This document shows positions 1 through 6,432 of a stretch of 8,352 bases of DNA, one piece after another. Source of the stretch: Acidobacteriota bacterium (GTDB taxonomy: Bacteria; Acidobacteriota; Blastocatellia; Pyrinomonadales; Pyrinomonadaceae). The notes below the pieces were generated by a model. It saw only the letters and a list, made by a program, of their open reading frames with translations. It was not told the origin of the DNA and did no database searches. The stretch is taken from positions 1 through 8,352 of the forward strand of contig JAOTWT010000107.1 in the NCBI GenBank assembly GCA_029862725.1, given 5' to 3'. The position numbers and the translations under genes were made by a program. Numbering within the stretch: the stretch's first letter is position 1; every line of letters begins with the position of its first letter.

Positions 1-33
1 CCCCTTTTGTTTTTTTGTACCTCTAGCCCGCAT
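1..33 (-). CDS. Start of a fourth type IV prepilin-like protein (PilX position), cut by window edge
   Basis: Reading the minus strand from ATG at 33, the 11 visible codons encode MRARGTKKQKG. This is a short, strongly basic leader ending in Gly exactly where a type III (prepilin) signal peptide would be cut, and it closely resembles the leader of the gene before it (KKKNQKG then F). The start lies two bases after the TAG stop of the PilW-like gene, so translation is probably coupled. Known minor-pilin operons run fimU/fimT-pilV-pilW-pilX-pilY1, so a PilX-like protein is the natural inference. The hydrophobic helix and Glu5 that would prove a prepilin lie outside the window. Confidence 0.6.
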   Translation of the reverse strand, partial: MRARGTKKQKG

Positions 34-35
34 AT

Positions 36-647
36 CTATTTTGTTCTCAGCTGGACAGTCGTTCTAAACGTCATTGCCGGCGTATCCGGGGTCTGCGTAT
101 CGATCTCGATGTCTACTCTTGCTATCTGATCCTGATTGGTAACGGGATCCGTAATCGCCGCGTTATCGGTATCAAAGTACGTAAACCGGAGGCTGTTGAT
201 CTGGTCGAGAAACTCGACCGGAACCGTATCCGCCGGCAGTTCCTGTTTCATAAGCCGGCCAGTCGCGACCGAGAAGGTAACATCCTCGAAAGTATCCGCG
301 GTATCGCCGTCTGGTTCACTGCCGGCAGTCGCTCCATGCCAATCGGAACGAATCCGTATCGTATTGAACTGTCCCGAAACGGGAACTCCCGGATCGATAC
401 CCTGCAGTCCGGCGATCTCACTTGGGTTATTACCAGCCATTCTTATCAGACGGGCCATAAGGTCCAATGCGGCATTTGCATCACTGACGGCCACCATGCG
501 CGGGCGCTGTTGCGAGTAAGTACGATTAATCCCAAAGATAATACCCGAGAGAATTCCTAAAATTATTACCACAATGGTGCCGGCAATAATGAGCTCAACG
601 ACAGAGAACCCTTTTTGATTTTTCTTTTTTACAGTTGTCTTTTTCAT
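36..647 (-). CDS. PilW-like minor pilin / prepilin
   Basis: This encodes a 203-residue prepilin. The start chosen is ATG at 647, giving the basic leader MKKTTVKKKNQKG followed by FSVVE. That matches the prepilin peptidase site: Gly-13 is the last leader residue, Phe-14 becomes the methylated first residue, and Glu-18 is the conserved Glu5. The hydrophobic assembly helix covers about residues 14-40. The region after it (DANAALDLMARLIRMAGNNP) resembles PilW-family proteins. The open frame continues upstream to 788, but that extension lies inside the pilV frame and would bury the signal peptide. The start is 5 bases after the pilV stop. The likely role is a minor pilin that primes or caps a type IV pilus, or a related type II secretion pseudopilus, in the inner membrane. 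Family assignment rests on position and N-terminal pattern; the C-terminal half is not distinctive. Confidence 0.82.
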   Translation of the reverse strand: MKKTTVKKKNQKGFSVVELIIAGTIVVIILGILSGIIFGINRTYSQQRPRMVAVSDANAALDLMARLIRMAGNNPSEIAGLQGIDPGVPVSGQFNTIRIRSDWHGATAGSEPDGDTADTFEDVTFSVATGRLMKQELPADTVPVEFLDQINSLRFTYFDTDNAAITDPVTNQDQIARVDIEIDTQTPDTPAMTFRTTVQLRTK

Positions 648-652
648 GGTTC

Positions 653-1072
653 TCAAGAGCCCGGTATCAAAACCTGTATCTGAACCGTTCCAATAACTAC
701 ATCGGGCCGATTTGACAGGATCGCAACTGTCACTCTCTGTGTTCCTTCCGGAACTCCGGCATCGGTCGGAAACACTTCGATCTGCCACCGCCGGCGGAAT
801 CTCGGATCCGGTGTGTCGCTGTAGTTCACTGCGTTACTTGTCAAACTTCCGCCGCGGTCGCGTTCAGTCGCCGAGGGGCTGAAATTACGCAATTCTTCAA
901 CTTTTGATTTGGCGATCGAATTTGCCGCGTTAGAGTCTTGGGAATACGATTGGAGATTAATTGCGGATACAACCAGGCCGAGGACCGCCGACAATCCAAT
1001 TACGGTAATAACCAGAGCGAACATGCATTCGATCAGGCTGAATCCTCTTTGATTGTGTATCCCGGCTTCCAT
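653..1072 (-). CDS. pilV: PilV-like minor pilin / prepilin
   Basis: This encodes a 139-residue prepilin. The leader MEAGIHNQRG is followed by FSLIECMFALV, which fits the type III signal peptide: cleavage after Gly-10, Phe-11 as mature residue 1, Glu-15 as Glu5. The hydrophobic helix spans about residues 11-37. It is followed by ANSIAKSKVEELR (about 50-62), which matches the conserved alpha-helical stretch of PilV proteins (A..lA..k.EeLR). The remaining 75 residues form a small beta-rich globular part. The start is 12 bases after the fimT-like stop, and the stop is 5 bases before the PilW-like start, so it is the middle cistron of a compact operon. The expected role is a minor pilin in the pilus-tip priming complex. 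The symbol follows family and gene order; orthology to a characterised pilV is not shown. Confidence 0.8.
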   Translation of the reverse strand: MEAGIHNQRGFSLIECMFALVITVIGLSAVLGLVVSAINLQSYSQDSNAANSIAKSKVEELRNFSPSATERDRGGSLTSNAVNYSDTPDPRFRRRWQIEVFPTDAGVPEGTQRVTVAILSNRPDVVIGTVQIQVLIPGS

Positions 1073-1084
1073 TGATATCTTCGT

Positions 1085-1594
1085 TTAATACCCGGCGTCG
1101 ATAGTTGTAAGCATTTCGCCGACCCTGATTTGACCGGACGGACCAACCGTGATCGCCTTTGTTTTCGTTTCACCCGAGCCATCCATTTGAAACGTCACCG
1201 TTCCGCTTCCTGTTGCTAGCCGCCCCATGGAATCAAATCGAAACTCCATGGCAGTAGTTTCCGCAATATCGAGCCTGGCTGGCACAAGTTCGGCGGCCCC
1301 CAGGTTAACCGTGTTTCCTGCGTCGTCTGTGGTTTGAATCTGAGTCGTACGATTTACAGGGTCTATCCTGAGCCATGCGGTCCGGTTATGTTTTATTGCA
1401 TATGATTTCGCCTCTTCCATTTTGCTGGATAACGTAGAAACATATGTATCCAACTTCCGCAGTTCGACATTCCTGGTTACGTTGGGTACCGCAATTACGA
1501 CAACAATACCGATCACTAAGACAACGATGAGCGCTTCAAGGGCACTAAAGCCTTGCTCTCGTAGGACACACCTTTTTTTTCGGAAAATGGACAT
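1085..1594 (-). CDS. GspH/FimT-family pseudopilin
   Basis: This encodes a 169-residue protein. The leader MSIFRKKRCVLREQG is followed by FSALE: cleavage after Gly-15, Phe-16 as mature residue 1, Glu-20 as Glu5. The hydrophobic helix at about 16-37 ends in Pro, and is followed by LRKLDTYVSTLSSKMEEAKSYAIKHN, the helix typical of GspH/FimT proteins, where R/K-rich and A-rich positions precede the beta-sandwich (about 70-165, with G-x-I/V strands such as GRLATGSGTVTF). The start is fixed: an in-frame TGA lies four codons before ATG 1594. It is the first gene of the prepilin operon. FimT/FimU proteins sit in the minor pilin complex and some bind DNA during natural transformation; nothing here shows which job this one has. 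A type II secretion GspH role is the main alternative. Confidence 0.83.
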   Translation of the reverse strand: MSIFRKKRCVLREQGFSALEALIVVLVIGIVVVIAVPNVTRNVELRKLDTYVSTLSSKMEEAKSYAIKHNRTAWLRIDPVNRTTQIQTTDDAGNTVNLGAAELVPARLDIAETTAMEFRFDSMGRLATGSGTVTFQMDGSGETKTKAITVGPSGQIRVGEMLTTIDAGY

Positions 1595-1652
1595 ATCTCG
1601 GCGTCAAACTGCTGATTGTGCGGCTTTTACTTCCAGGAGGAAATCTCCTTCC

Positions 1653-1666
1653 TAAGTATATACTTA
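1653..1666. promoter_or_regulatory. 14-base perfect palindrome over the -10, candidate operator
   Basis: TAAGTATATACTTA is a perfect 14-base palindrome that contains the candidate -10 hexamer TATACT. A regulator bound here would block RNA polymerase. AT-rich palindromes also arise by chance, and the -10 itself contributes part of the symmetry. A related AAGTA...TACTT site lies at the deoA promoter (6433-6445). Confidence 0.35.
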
Positions 1667-1684
1667 TTAACGATGTTGTTTCAA
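1655..1684 (-). promoter_or_regulatory. Candidate sigma70-type promoter of the prepilin operon
   Basis: On the minus strand, TTGAAA (1684-1679) and TATACT (1660-1655) each match the sigma70 consensus at 5 of 6 bases and are separated by 18 bases. Transcription would start near 1648, leaving a leader of roughly 55 bases before the FimT-like ATG at 1594. This is the only good promoter seen between the orphan membrane gene and the prepilins. It is read by eye and not tested against background. Confidence 0.45.
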
Positions 1685-1724
1685 CAAAAACGATGTTTTT
1701 TTTCGTTGTGTCGATTTTTTTTCG
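1669..1724. repeat. Short direct repeats spaced about 20 bases
   Basis: AACGATGTT occurs at 1669-1677 and again at 1689-1697, 20 bases apart. TTTTTTTTCG occurs at 1696-1705 and again at 1715-1724, 19 bases apart. Together they give an imperfect repeat with a period near two helical turns, just upstream of and overlapping the candidate prepilin promoter. The phased T8 tracts would also bend the DNA. Confidence 0.4.
1676..1687. repeat. Inverted repeat TTGTT-TC-AACAA over the -35
   Basis: There are five-base arms TTGTT and AACAA with a two-base centre, overlapping the candidate -35 (1679-1684). Its centre is 22 bases from the centre of the palindrome at 1653-1666, about two helical turns, so both would face the same side of the helix. 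It may be an operator; chance is possible. Confidence 0.3.
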
Positions 1725-1902
1725 CTATTCGGCCGTAAAGCGGGTCACATTAACTAATTCTGCGGTAAGTGCCAATTGGATGCGGACTCAACAGGCAAAA
1801 CAAAACAGTCGCTTCCGGCCTGGAATTCCGGTGTCCTGAAACTTCAGGTACAGGCGGGATTTATTGTTGTTTTTGGGAATTCAAGGAGGGGTTTGCCGCA
1901 AA

Positions 1903-2400
1903 CTAAGAGCTGTTCGGCCGTGACTGAGGACGGATAACTGAAACTGGGACAAGACACCCTGGGACGAAAGTGGAAAGATTAGCGGGGAAAAAACCGTCCG
2001 ATACTGCGATTCTTCTTATTCGAAGCTGATCAATCAAAATTCCTGGTATTCCGTTTTGGCTCGGTTTATTCCGAATCAGAATCCAGGTCGTGTCACTTTT
2101 TTTTTCAATTGATTTAGTAAGATCGTTTATTCGTTTTTCCAGCCGAAGCCGGTAACGTCTGCCGACCCAAATGAAAATAAGGCAAAAACCAAATATCGAA
2201 GGAATCACGATCCAAAATGGCAATAACAGGTCAAAATAGAGGTAGAATATTGCGGACGTACCAATCGGAAGGATAAACCCGAGTATTGGCGCTCCGAAAC
2301 CTGATAACACGGCAAGAAGCAAATATCGAAGAACGGTCTGAATCTCCTTTTGAAAGACGGCGTTTATCTTGTCAAACTTCTCATGATCGCTATTAGGCAT
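1903..2400 (-). CDS. Orphan small membrane protein of unknown function
   Basis: This encodes 165 residues from ATG at 2400. Residues about 1-23 are polar and charged. About 24-80 are strongly hydrophobic, with two or three likely membrane helices (YLLLAVLSGFGAPILGFILP; LLPFWIVIPSIFGFCLIFIW) ending in the basic stop-transfer stretch GRRYRLRLEKR. The last 80 residues are soluble and not recognised. No family is identified. There is no clear ribosome site at 2400. A strong one lies before an in-frame ATG at 2466, but a TGA at 2430-2428 separates that ATG from this frame. Codons are more AT-rich than in the transporter genes upstream, and it sits 139 bases after the ABC ATPase, where a permease might be expected. 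It is far too short and has too few helices to be that permease. It may be a real orphan gene or a decayed one. Confidence 0.5.
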   Translation of the reverse strand: MPNSDHEKFDKINAVFQKEIQTVLRYLLLAVLSGFGAPILGFILPIGTSAIFYLYFDLLLPFWIVIPSIFGFCLIFIWVGRRYRLRLEKRINDLTKSIEKKSDTTWILIRNKPSQNGIPGILIDQLRIRRIAVSDGFFPANLSTFVPGCLVPVSVIRPQSRPNSS

Positions 2401-2427
2401 ATTTATTTCGGAAGTCGAAAACGCCTG

Positions 2428-2466
2428 TCAATTAAAATCCCCACCTATCACCGAACCGATTTTCAT
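2428..2466 (-). CDS. Possible 12-residue leader peptide, or 5' end of a broken gene
   Basis: ATG 2466 to TGA 2428 encodes MKIGSVIGGDFN behind a strong ribosome site. The frame is open upstream of the ATG as well, back to a TGA at 2532-2530, with protein-like content (RLVVLENGTPIAEDLR). It is in phase with the membrane gene starting at 2400. It could be a leader peptide coupled to that gene, the true start of the gene interrupted by a nonsense mutation, or a remnant of an unrelated gene. I recognise no homology. Confidence 0.25.
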   Translation of the reverse strand: MKIGSVIGGDFN

Positions 2467-2473
2467 TCGTAGA

Positions 2474-2479
2474 TCCTCC
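2474..2479 (-). promoter_or_regulatory. Strong ribosome binding site before a 12-codon frame
   Basis: On the minus strand GGAGGA (2479-2474) lies 7 bases before ATG at 2466, ideal spacing and the best ribosome site in the window. The frame it opens encodes only MKIGSVIGGDFN before TGA at 2430-2428. The same frame, read past that TGA, meets the ATG of the orphan membrane gene at 2400, 22 codons from 2466. Confidence 0.45.
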
Positions 2480-2539
2480 GCTATCGGCGTTCCGTTCTCC
2501 AGTACAACCAACCGGTTTTCGGTTTCAAATCACCTGTCG

Positions 2540-4042
2540 TCAGTCGCTTCCCGTCATCAACAAACCAATCTCTTCCGCCGATGTCACTTTTGGATCCACC
2601 TCGCCTACGATCTCGCCTTCGCGCAGGACAATAAGTCGATCGGCGAGCGCCATAACCTCCTCGAGCTCAGCCGATACGAGCAACACCGCGGTACCCGAGT
2701 CACGCAGCTCGATCAGTTTCCTGTGGATAAACTCGATCGCGCCGATATCCACGCCACGCGTCGGCTGCGAGACAAGCAAGAGCCTTGGATTGAGTTCGAA
2801 CTCGCGTCCGATTATCAGTTTTTGCTGGTTGCCGCCCGAAAGCGAACGCGCGGTGAGATCCGGATTCGGAGGCCTGACATCGAAAAGCTCGATTATCTCG
2901 TGCGTTCTCGCCTTAATGCCGGCGGTATCCAAAAGGCCGGAGGCGGTTGCCGCCGGGGCACGGTAATGTACTCCGAGGATCGAGTTTTCAGAGAGATCGG
3001 AATCCAGAAGCAGACCGCGTTTGTGGCGGTCTTCAGGTATGTGCCCGATTCCCAATTCTTTCCGGCGCCGAGTGCTGACACCCGTGATATCGGCGCCTTC
3101 GAAAATAATTTTTCCCTGTTGGTTCTTGTGTTCGGTAAGACCCGACACGGCTTCGATCAATTCGGTCTGCCCGTTGCCCTCGACCCCCGCGATACCCAGG
3201 ATTTCGCCCGCCCGAACATCAAATGTGACCCCTTTGACCGCGTCACCGTGTTTTCCGACAACATGTAGATCCTCAACCGAAAGCACAGTCTCGCCGGCGT
3301 TGGCCTCGGTCTTTTCGACCCTCAAAAGCACCTCCCGTCCGACAATCATCTTTGCAAGCTCTTCTTTCGTGGTTCGGGCAGTTACAAGGTCTCCGACCGC
3401 TTTTCCGTCGCGCATCACGGTGACGTTGTCTGATATCGCCAGCACTTCCTCCAATTTGTGAGTGATGATCACGATCGTTTTTCCCTGTTTTTTCATGCTG
3501 CGCAGGATCGCAAAAAAGTCCTCGACCTCCTGCGGCGTCAAAACCGCCGTCGGCTCATCCAGGATCAGGAATCTCGCGTCACGATAAAGGGCCTTGAGCA
3601 ACTCGACCCTTTGCTGCTGGCCAACCGACATGTTTTCGATAAGTACATGCGGATCGATCCCCAGGTTCAGATCCTTCGACAACTTCTTGATCTCAGCTTC
3701 CGCGGTTTCGAGGTCCAGGCTCAACGCGGAGCCCGTTTCCGCCCCGAGGATGATATTTTCAGCGGCACTCATCGTATCGACGAGCATAAAGTGCTGGTGG
3801 ACCATCCCGATCCCCAGATCGATCGCGACATGTGGATCTTTGATATCGACTTTTTTGCCGTCGAAGAAGATCTCGCCGCTGTCGGCTCCGTAAAACCCGT
3901 AGGCGATCCGCATGATCGTCGATTTGCCGGCGCCGTTCTCGCCGACGATCGCATGGATCGTACCCTCTTCGACCTTCATCGAAACGTCGTCATTCGCGAC
4001 CACATCGCCAAAAGTCTTGGTTATGTTTCTGAGTTCCAGCAT
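2540..4042 (-). CDS. Two-domain ABC transporter ATPase, nucleoside (BmpA/NupA/RnsB-type) uptake
   Basis: This encodes 500 residues, the usual size for fused double ATPases of the RbsA/MglA/NupA class. Domain 1 (about 1-235) is complete: Walker A GENGAGKST (34-42), Q-loop Gln-83, signature MSVGQQQR (138-145), Walker B LILDEPTA with Asp-162 and Glu-163, switch His-195. Domain 2 (about 250-500) has signature LSGGNQQK (401-408), but its Walker A is G-V-E-G-N-G-Q-T (286-293) with Gln for Lys, its Walker B is LLLVSQPTRG (Ser-425, Gln-426), and the switch His is lacking. A degenerate second site of this kind is normal for the class. Domain 1 should therefore hydrolyse ATP while domain 2 is regulatory. 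The gene starts 16 bases after bmpA, and the pairing indicates a cytoplasmic ATPase powering nucleoside import. The partner permease genes are not seen. The sugar-transporter alternative is disfavoured by the BmpA and deoA neighbours. Confidence 0.9.
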   Translation of the reverse strand: MLELRNITKTFGDVVANDDVSMKVEEGTIHAIVGENGAGKSTIMRIAYGFYGADSGEIFFDGKKVDIKDPHVAIDLGIGMVHQHFMLVDTMSAAENIILGAETGSALSLDLETAEAEIKKLSKDLNLGIDPHVLIENMSVGQQQRVELLKALYRDARFLILDEPTAVLTPQEVEDFFAILRSMKKQGKTIVIITHKLEEVLAISDNVTVMRDGKAVGDLVTARTTKEELAKMIVGREVLLRVEKTEANAGETVLSVEDLHVVGKHGDAVKGVTFDVRAGEILGIAGVEGNGQTELIEAVSGLTEHKNQQGKIIFEGADITGVSTRRRKELGIGHIPEDRHKRGLLLDSDLSENSILGVHYRAPAATASGLLDTAGIKARTHEIIELFDVRPPNPDLTARSLSGGNQQKLIIGREFELNPRLLLVSQPTRGVDIGAIEFIHRKLIELRDSGTAVLLVSAELEEVMALADRLIVLREGEIVGEVDPKVTSAEEIGLLMTGSD

Positions 4043-4058
4043 AATCCCGTTAATCGAG

Positions 4059-5105
4059 TCAATTTGCCATCGCGTCCGTTACCTTGATCTCGCCATCCAC
4101 GATCTTCTGTTTGGCAATTTCTACCCTTTTTAGCGTCGCTTCCGAGATGAGAGGTTTGTTGTACTTGTCGAGCGCAAACGCAACGCCGTCCTTGTCGAGT
4201 CCGAAAACATGAAACCCGCCGTCGAACTTACCCTCGGTCATTTGCTTTACCACGTCATAGACGGCGTTGTCGACGCGTTTCACCATCGACGTCAGAACAA
4301 ACCCCGGTTTGACGCCGTTCTGGTTTGAATCGACCCCGATCACGAACTTGTTTGCCATGCCTTTGTCGTCTTTTCCATACTGTTCGACCGCGTCAAACGC
4401 ACCAAGTCCGGAATTGCCGGCAGCGGTGAATATCACATCGGCTCCCTTCTGGATCTGGGCAAGTGAGAGTTCTTTTCCTTTCCCGGGGTTGTTCCAGGCA
4501 TGATCGGTCACACCGACATAGTTCTGGATGACCTTGATGTCGGGGTTTATCGATTGCGCACCTTCCTTGTAACCCGTTGCAAATCTATGAATTAGTGGGA
4601 TATCCATACCGCCGACAAATCCAATTGTCCCCGTTTTCGACGTCTCCGCGGCGATCATCCCGACAAGATAAGAGCCCTCGTGTTCGCGAAAAACCAGGGA
4701 TGCCACATTTTGCTTCGGTGTCTTGCCGTCGGCCTCGAAAATCACTCCGTCGATTATCGCAAACTTCGTATCGGGATAATCGGTCGCGACCTTCTGCATG
4801 ATCGGCCCCTGCGCGAACCCGACGCCGATTATCAAATCAAATTTCCGCTCGGCAAACGCACGCATCGCAGGCTCGATTGAGGTCGGGTTACCGGGTTCGA
4901 CGTCACGGAGCTCGATGTCAAAATCCTTTTCCGCCTTCTGGACCCCTTCCCATGCCGCGGCATTGAAGGACCTGTCGTTTTTGCCGCCGATATCAAACAC
5001 GATTCCGACCTTGAGACGTTTGTCCTTGTCCGACGCGGTCATATTGCCGCAAGACAAGGTCCCCAACATCAATGCTGCCGACAACAGACAATAAATAATC
5101 TTCAT
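4059..5105 (-). CDS. bmpA: BmpA/Med-family nucleoside-binding lipoprotein (ABC receptor)
   Basis: This encodes 348 residues, the usual length for basic membrane protein (BMP) receptors. The N-terminus MKIIYCLLSAALMLGTLSC is a lipoprotein signal with Cys-19 as the likely lipidated residue. The lipobox T-L-S-C is slightly off the usual L-x-x-C, with Leu at -2 instead of -3. Mature-part landmarks are VGIVFDIGGKNDRSFN (33-48), IIGVGFAQG (92-100), GFVGGMDIPLIHRF (162-175), AAGNSGLG (228-235) and GVDSNQN (257-263), which match the BMP fold that cradles purine or pyrimidine nucleosides. It should sit in the periplasm, anchored to a membrane, and deliver nucleoside to the ABC permease. It begins 8 bases after deoA and ends 16 bases before the ATPase, consistent with one transcript. 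Exact nucleoside preference cannot be told from sequence alone. Confidence 0.9.
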   Translation of the reverse strand: MKIIYCLLSAALMLGTLSCGNMTASDKDKRLKVGIVFDIGGKNDRSFNAAAWEGVQKAEKDFDIELRDVEPGNPTSIEPAMRAFAERKFDLIIGVGFAQGPIMQKVATDYPDTKFAIIDGVIFEADGKTPKQNVASLVFREHEGSYLVGMIAAETSKTGTIGFVGGMDIPLIHRFATGYKEGAQSINPDIKVIQNYVGVTDHAWNNPGKGKELSLAQIQKGADVIFTAAGNSGLGAFDAVEQYGKDDKGMANKFVIGVDSNQNGVKPGFVLTSMVKRVDNAVYDVVKQMTEGKFDGGFHVFGLDKDGVAFALDKYNKPLISEATLKRVEIAKQKIVDGEIKVTDAMAN

Positions 5106-5113
5106 AGTCTTAC

Positions 5114-6430
5114 CTAATCAACGATTTCCAATACCAGAGGTCGCGCTTCAACACTGCTTTCGCCAATCGAATAGGCACTCTTCAGTCTGCGTGATGCATG
5201 CTCAAACTGCCCATCGCTGCGGCAATAGAGGGTGCAGATCGGATCCCCCGCTTCTATTCTGGAACCGATTGAGGTTTTTGCGCAAAAGCCGACCCCGTGG
5301 TCGATGCCGTCTTCCGCCTTCTCACGTCCGCCGCCGAGTTCGAGCACCGCAAACCCGACAGCTTTCGTGTCAACCGATTGGACAAACCCGCTCCGCTCCG
5401 ACACGACATCCCTAATTACAAGGCCTCCATCAAAGAGCTTCGATGGATCGTCGCAGATCGATTCATCGCCGCCCTGGAGCCTCACATTGTGCCTGAAACA
5501 CTCAAGCGCGGAGCCGTCATGGATTTTTCCGCGGAGCAGATCGAACGCTTTTTCCGGATTCGCGCTAATACCGCTCATCTCGACCATTCTCGCCGCGAGC
5601 TCCAGTGACAAATCCAGGAGCGGCTTCGAGCCTTCAAAGGGTTCGCTTCGCATGATACGTACGCATTCGTAGACTTCAAGCGCGTTTCCGACAAACCCGC
5701 CCAGCGGCTGGCTCATATCCGTGATAAGCGCCTTTGTCGTAACTCCGCACGCGCCGCCCGTTTCGACCATCGCACGCGCCAGCCTCCTTGATGCTGCCGG
5801 ATCCTCAATAAACGCGCCATTGCCCGTCTTTACATCCAGAACAAGCGAATCGAGACCTTCGGCGAGCTTCTTGCTCATTATCGACGCCACGATCAAAGGT
5901 ATTGTTGGAACCGTTGCAGTCGCATCCCGCAGCGAATAGATCTTTCGGTCGGCCGGTGCGATCTTATCCGTCTGACCTGCCATCGCATACCCACATTTTC
6001 CGATGATGTCTTTTATTTCCCCGGTTGTAAGCCTAGTGTTAAATCCCGGGATTGACTCCAGCTTATCGAGCGTGCCCCCCGTATGGCCCAGACCGCGTCC
6101 AGAAATCATCGGCACCGCCACTCCGCAGGCGGCGACCAAGGGTGCGATTATGAGCGAGGTTTTGTCGCCGACTCCGCCAGTTGAATGTTTATCGGATTTA
6201 GGCTTTTTGATGTCGGAAAAATCGAGTACCTCGCCCGAGTTGAGCATCGCCTCAGTGATGTACGCCTGCTCATCCGGATTCAGCTCGTTTAGGAACATCG
6301 CCATAATCAGGGCGGAAATCTGATAATCCGCCCACGAGCCGTCCGTGACGCCCGAAATGAAAGCGTTAATTTCGTCCCGGCTGAGAATATTTCCGTCCCG
6401 CTTACGCGCAATAATAGTCTGTGGTCGCAC
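5114..6430 (-). CDS. deoA: Thymidine / pyrimidine-nucleoside phosphorylase
   Basis: This encodes 438 residues (E. coli DeoA has 440). The enzyme uses phosphate to split pyrimidine nucleosides to free base and (deoxy)ribose-1-phosphate in the cytoplasm. Visible landmarks are the phosphate-site motif KHSTGGVGDK (81-90), the family signature beginning at SGRGLGHTGGT (110-120) and YSLRDATATV (165-174). His-82, Arg-168, Ser-183 and Lys-187 correspond, with a constant offset of 3, to the substrate-contacting His-85, Arg-171, Ser-186 and Lys-190 of the E. coli enzyme. The lid and C-terminal alpha/beta domain are complete. The start codon is GTG at 6430. An in-frame TAA four codons upstream forces it, and the N-terminus then aligns with the family. 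No Shine-Dalgarno is visible, and a candidate -10 lies just 6 bases upstream, so the message may be leaderless. It is the first gene of the nucleoside operon. Thymidine-specific (DeoA) versus broad pyrimidine (Pdp) activity is not decided. Confidence 0.93.
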   Translation of the reverse strand: MRPQTIIARKRDGNILSRDEINAFISGVTDGSWADYQISALIMAMFLNELNPDEQAYITEAMLNSGEVLDFSDIKKPKSDKHSTGGVGDKTSLIIAPLVAACGVAVPMISGRGLGHTGGTLDKLESIPGFNTRLTTGEIKDIIGKCGYAMAGQTDKIAPADRKIYSLRDATATVPTIPLIVASIMSKKLAEGLDSLVLDVKTGNGAFIEDPAASRRLARAMVETGGACGVTTKALITDMSQPLGGFVGNALEVYECVRIMRSEPFEGSKPLLDLSLELAARMVEMSGISANPEKAFDLLRGKIHDGSALECFRHNVRLQGGDESICDDPSKLFDGGLVIRDVVSERSGFVQSVDTKAVGFAVLELGGGREKAEDGIDHGVGFCAKTSIGSRIEAGDPICTLYCRSDGQFEHASRRLKSAYSIGESSVEARPLVLEIVD

Positions 6431-6432
6431 GT

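Larger units (their letters stand above)
1595..1902. other. Intergenic region upstream of prepilin operon
   Basis: This 308-base AT-rich stretch holds no convincing gene. A 73-codon plus-strand frame (1618-1839) has no ribosome site, has biased composition and covers the promoter region, so I do not accept it. The right half (1653-1724) holds the candidate promoter, a 14-base palindrome, an inverted repeat and roughly 20-base spaced direct repeats. The left half holds two short hairpins, CCTGAA-AC-TTCAGG at 1835-1848 and GTTTG-CCG-CAAAC at 1891-1903. The second overlaps the stop codon of the minus-strand gene ending at 1903. Neither is followed by a proper T-run, so I do not call them terminators. 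Confidence 0.6.

Noticed and set aside
648..788. N-terminal extension of the PilW-like frame to 788
   Set aside because: It overlaps pilV in another frame, is not protein-like, and would place 47 residues before the prepilin leader. ATG 647 gives a perfect type III signal peptide.
1635..1640. AGGAGG on the plus strand as a ribosome site
   Set aside because: The nearest ATG (1673) is more than 30 bases away and opens a 21-codon T-rich frame. The motif is part of a short GGAG...CTCC symmetry.
1618..1839. A 73-codon plus-strand frame in the intergenic region
   Set aside because: No ribosome site at a usable distance, low-complexity Phe/Lys content from T-tracts, and overlap with the candidate prepilin promoter.
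1835..1848. Hairpin CCTGAA-AC-TTCAGG as a terminator
   Set aside because: Only a six-base stem with no T-run directly after it on either strand. The GTTTG-CCG-CAAAC hairpin at 1891-1903 fails in the same way.
2540..3300. Degenerate Walker A and B in the second half of the ABC ATPase as a sign of decay
   Set aside because: Loss of the Lys and of the catalytic Glu in the second nucleotide-binding domain is normal for RbsA/MglA/NupA-type ATPases.
3458..4087. A 209-codon plus-strand frame antisense to the ABC ATPase
   Set aside because: It lies wholly over conserved ATPase codons on the other strand, has no ribosome site and no recognisable fold, and is explained by the codon bias of the real gene. 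The 181-codon plus frame at 2723-3268 is rejected for the same reason.
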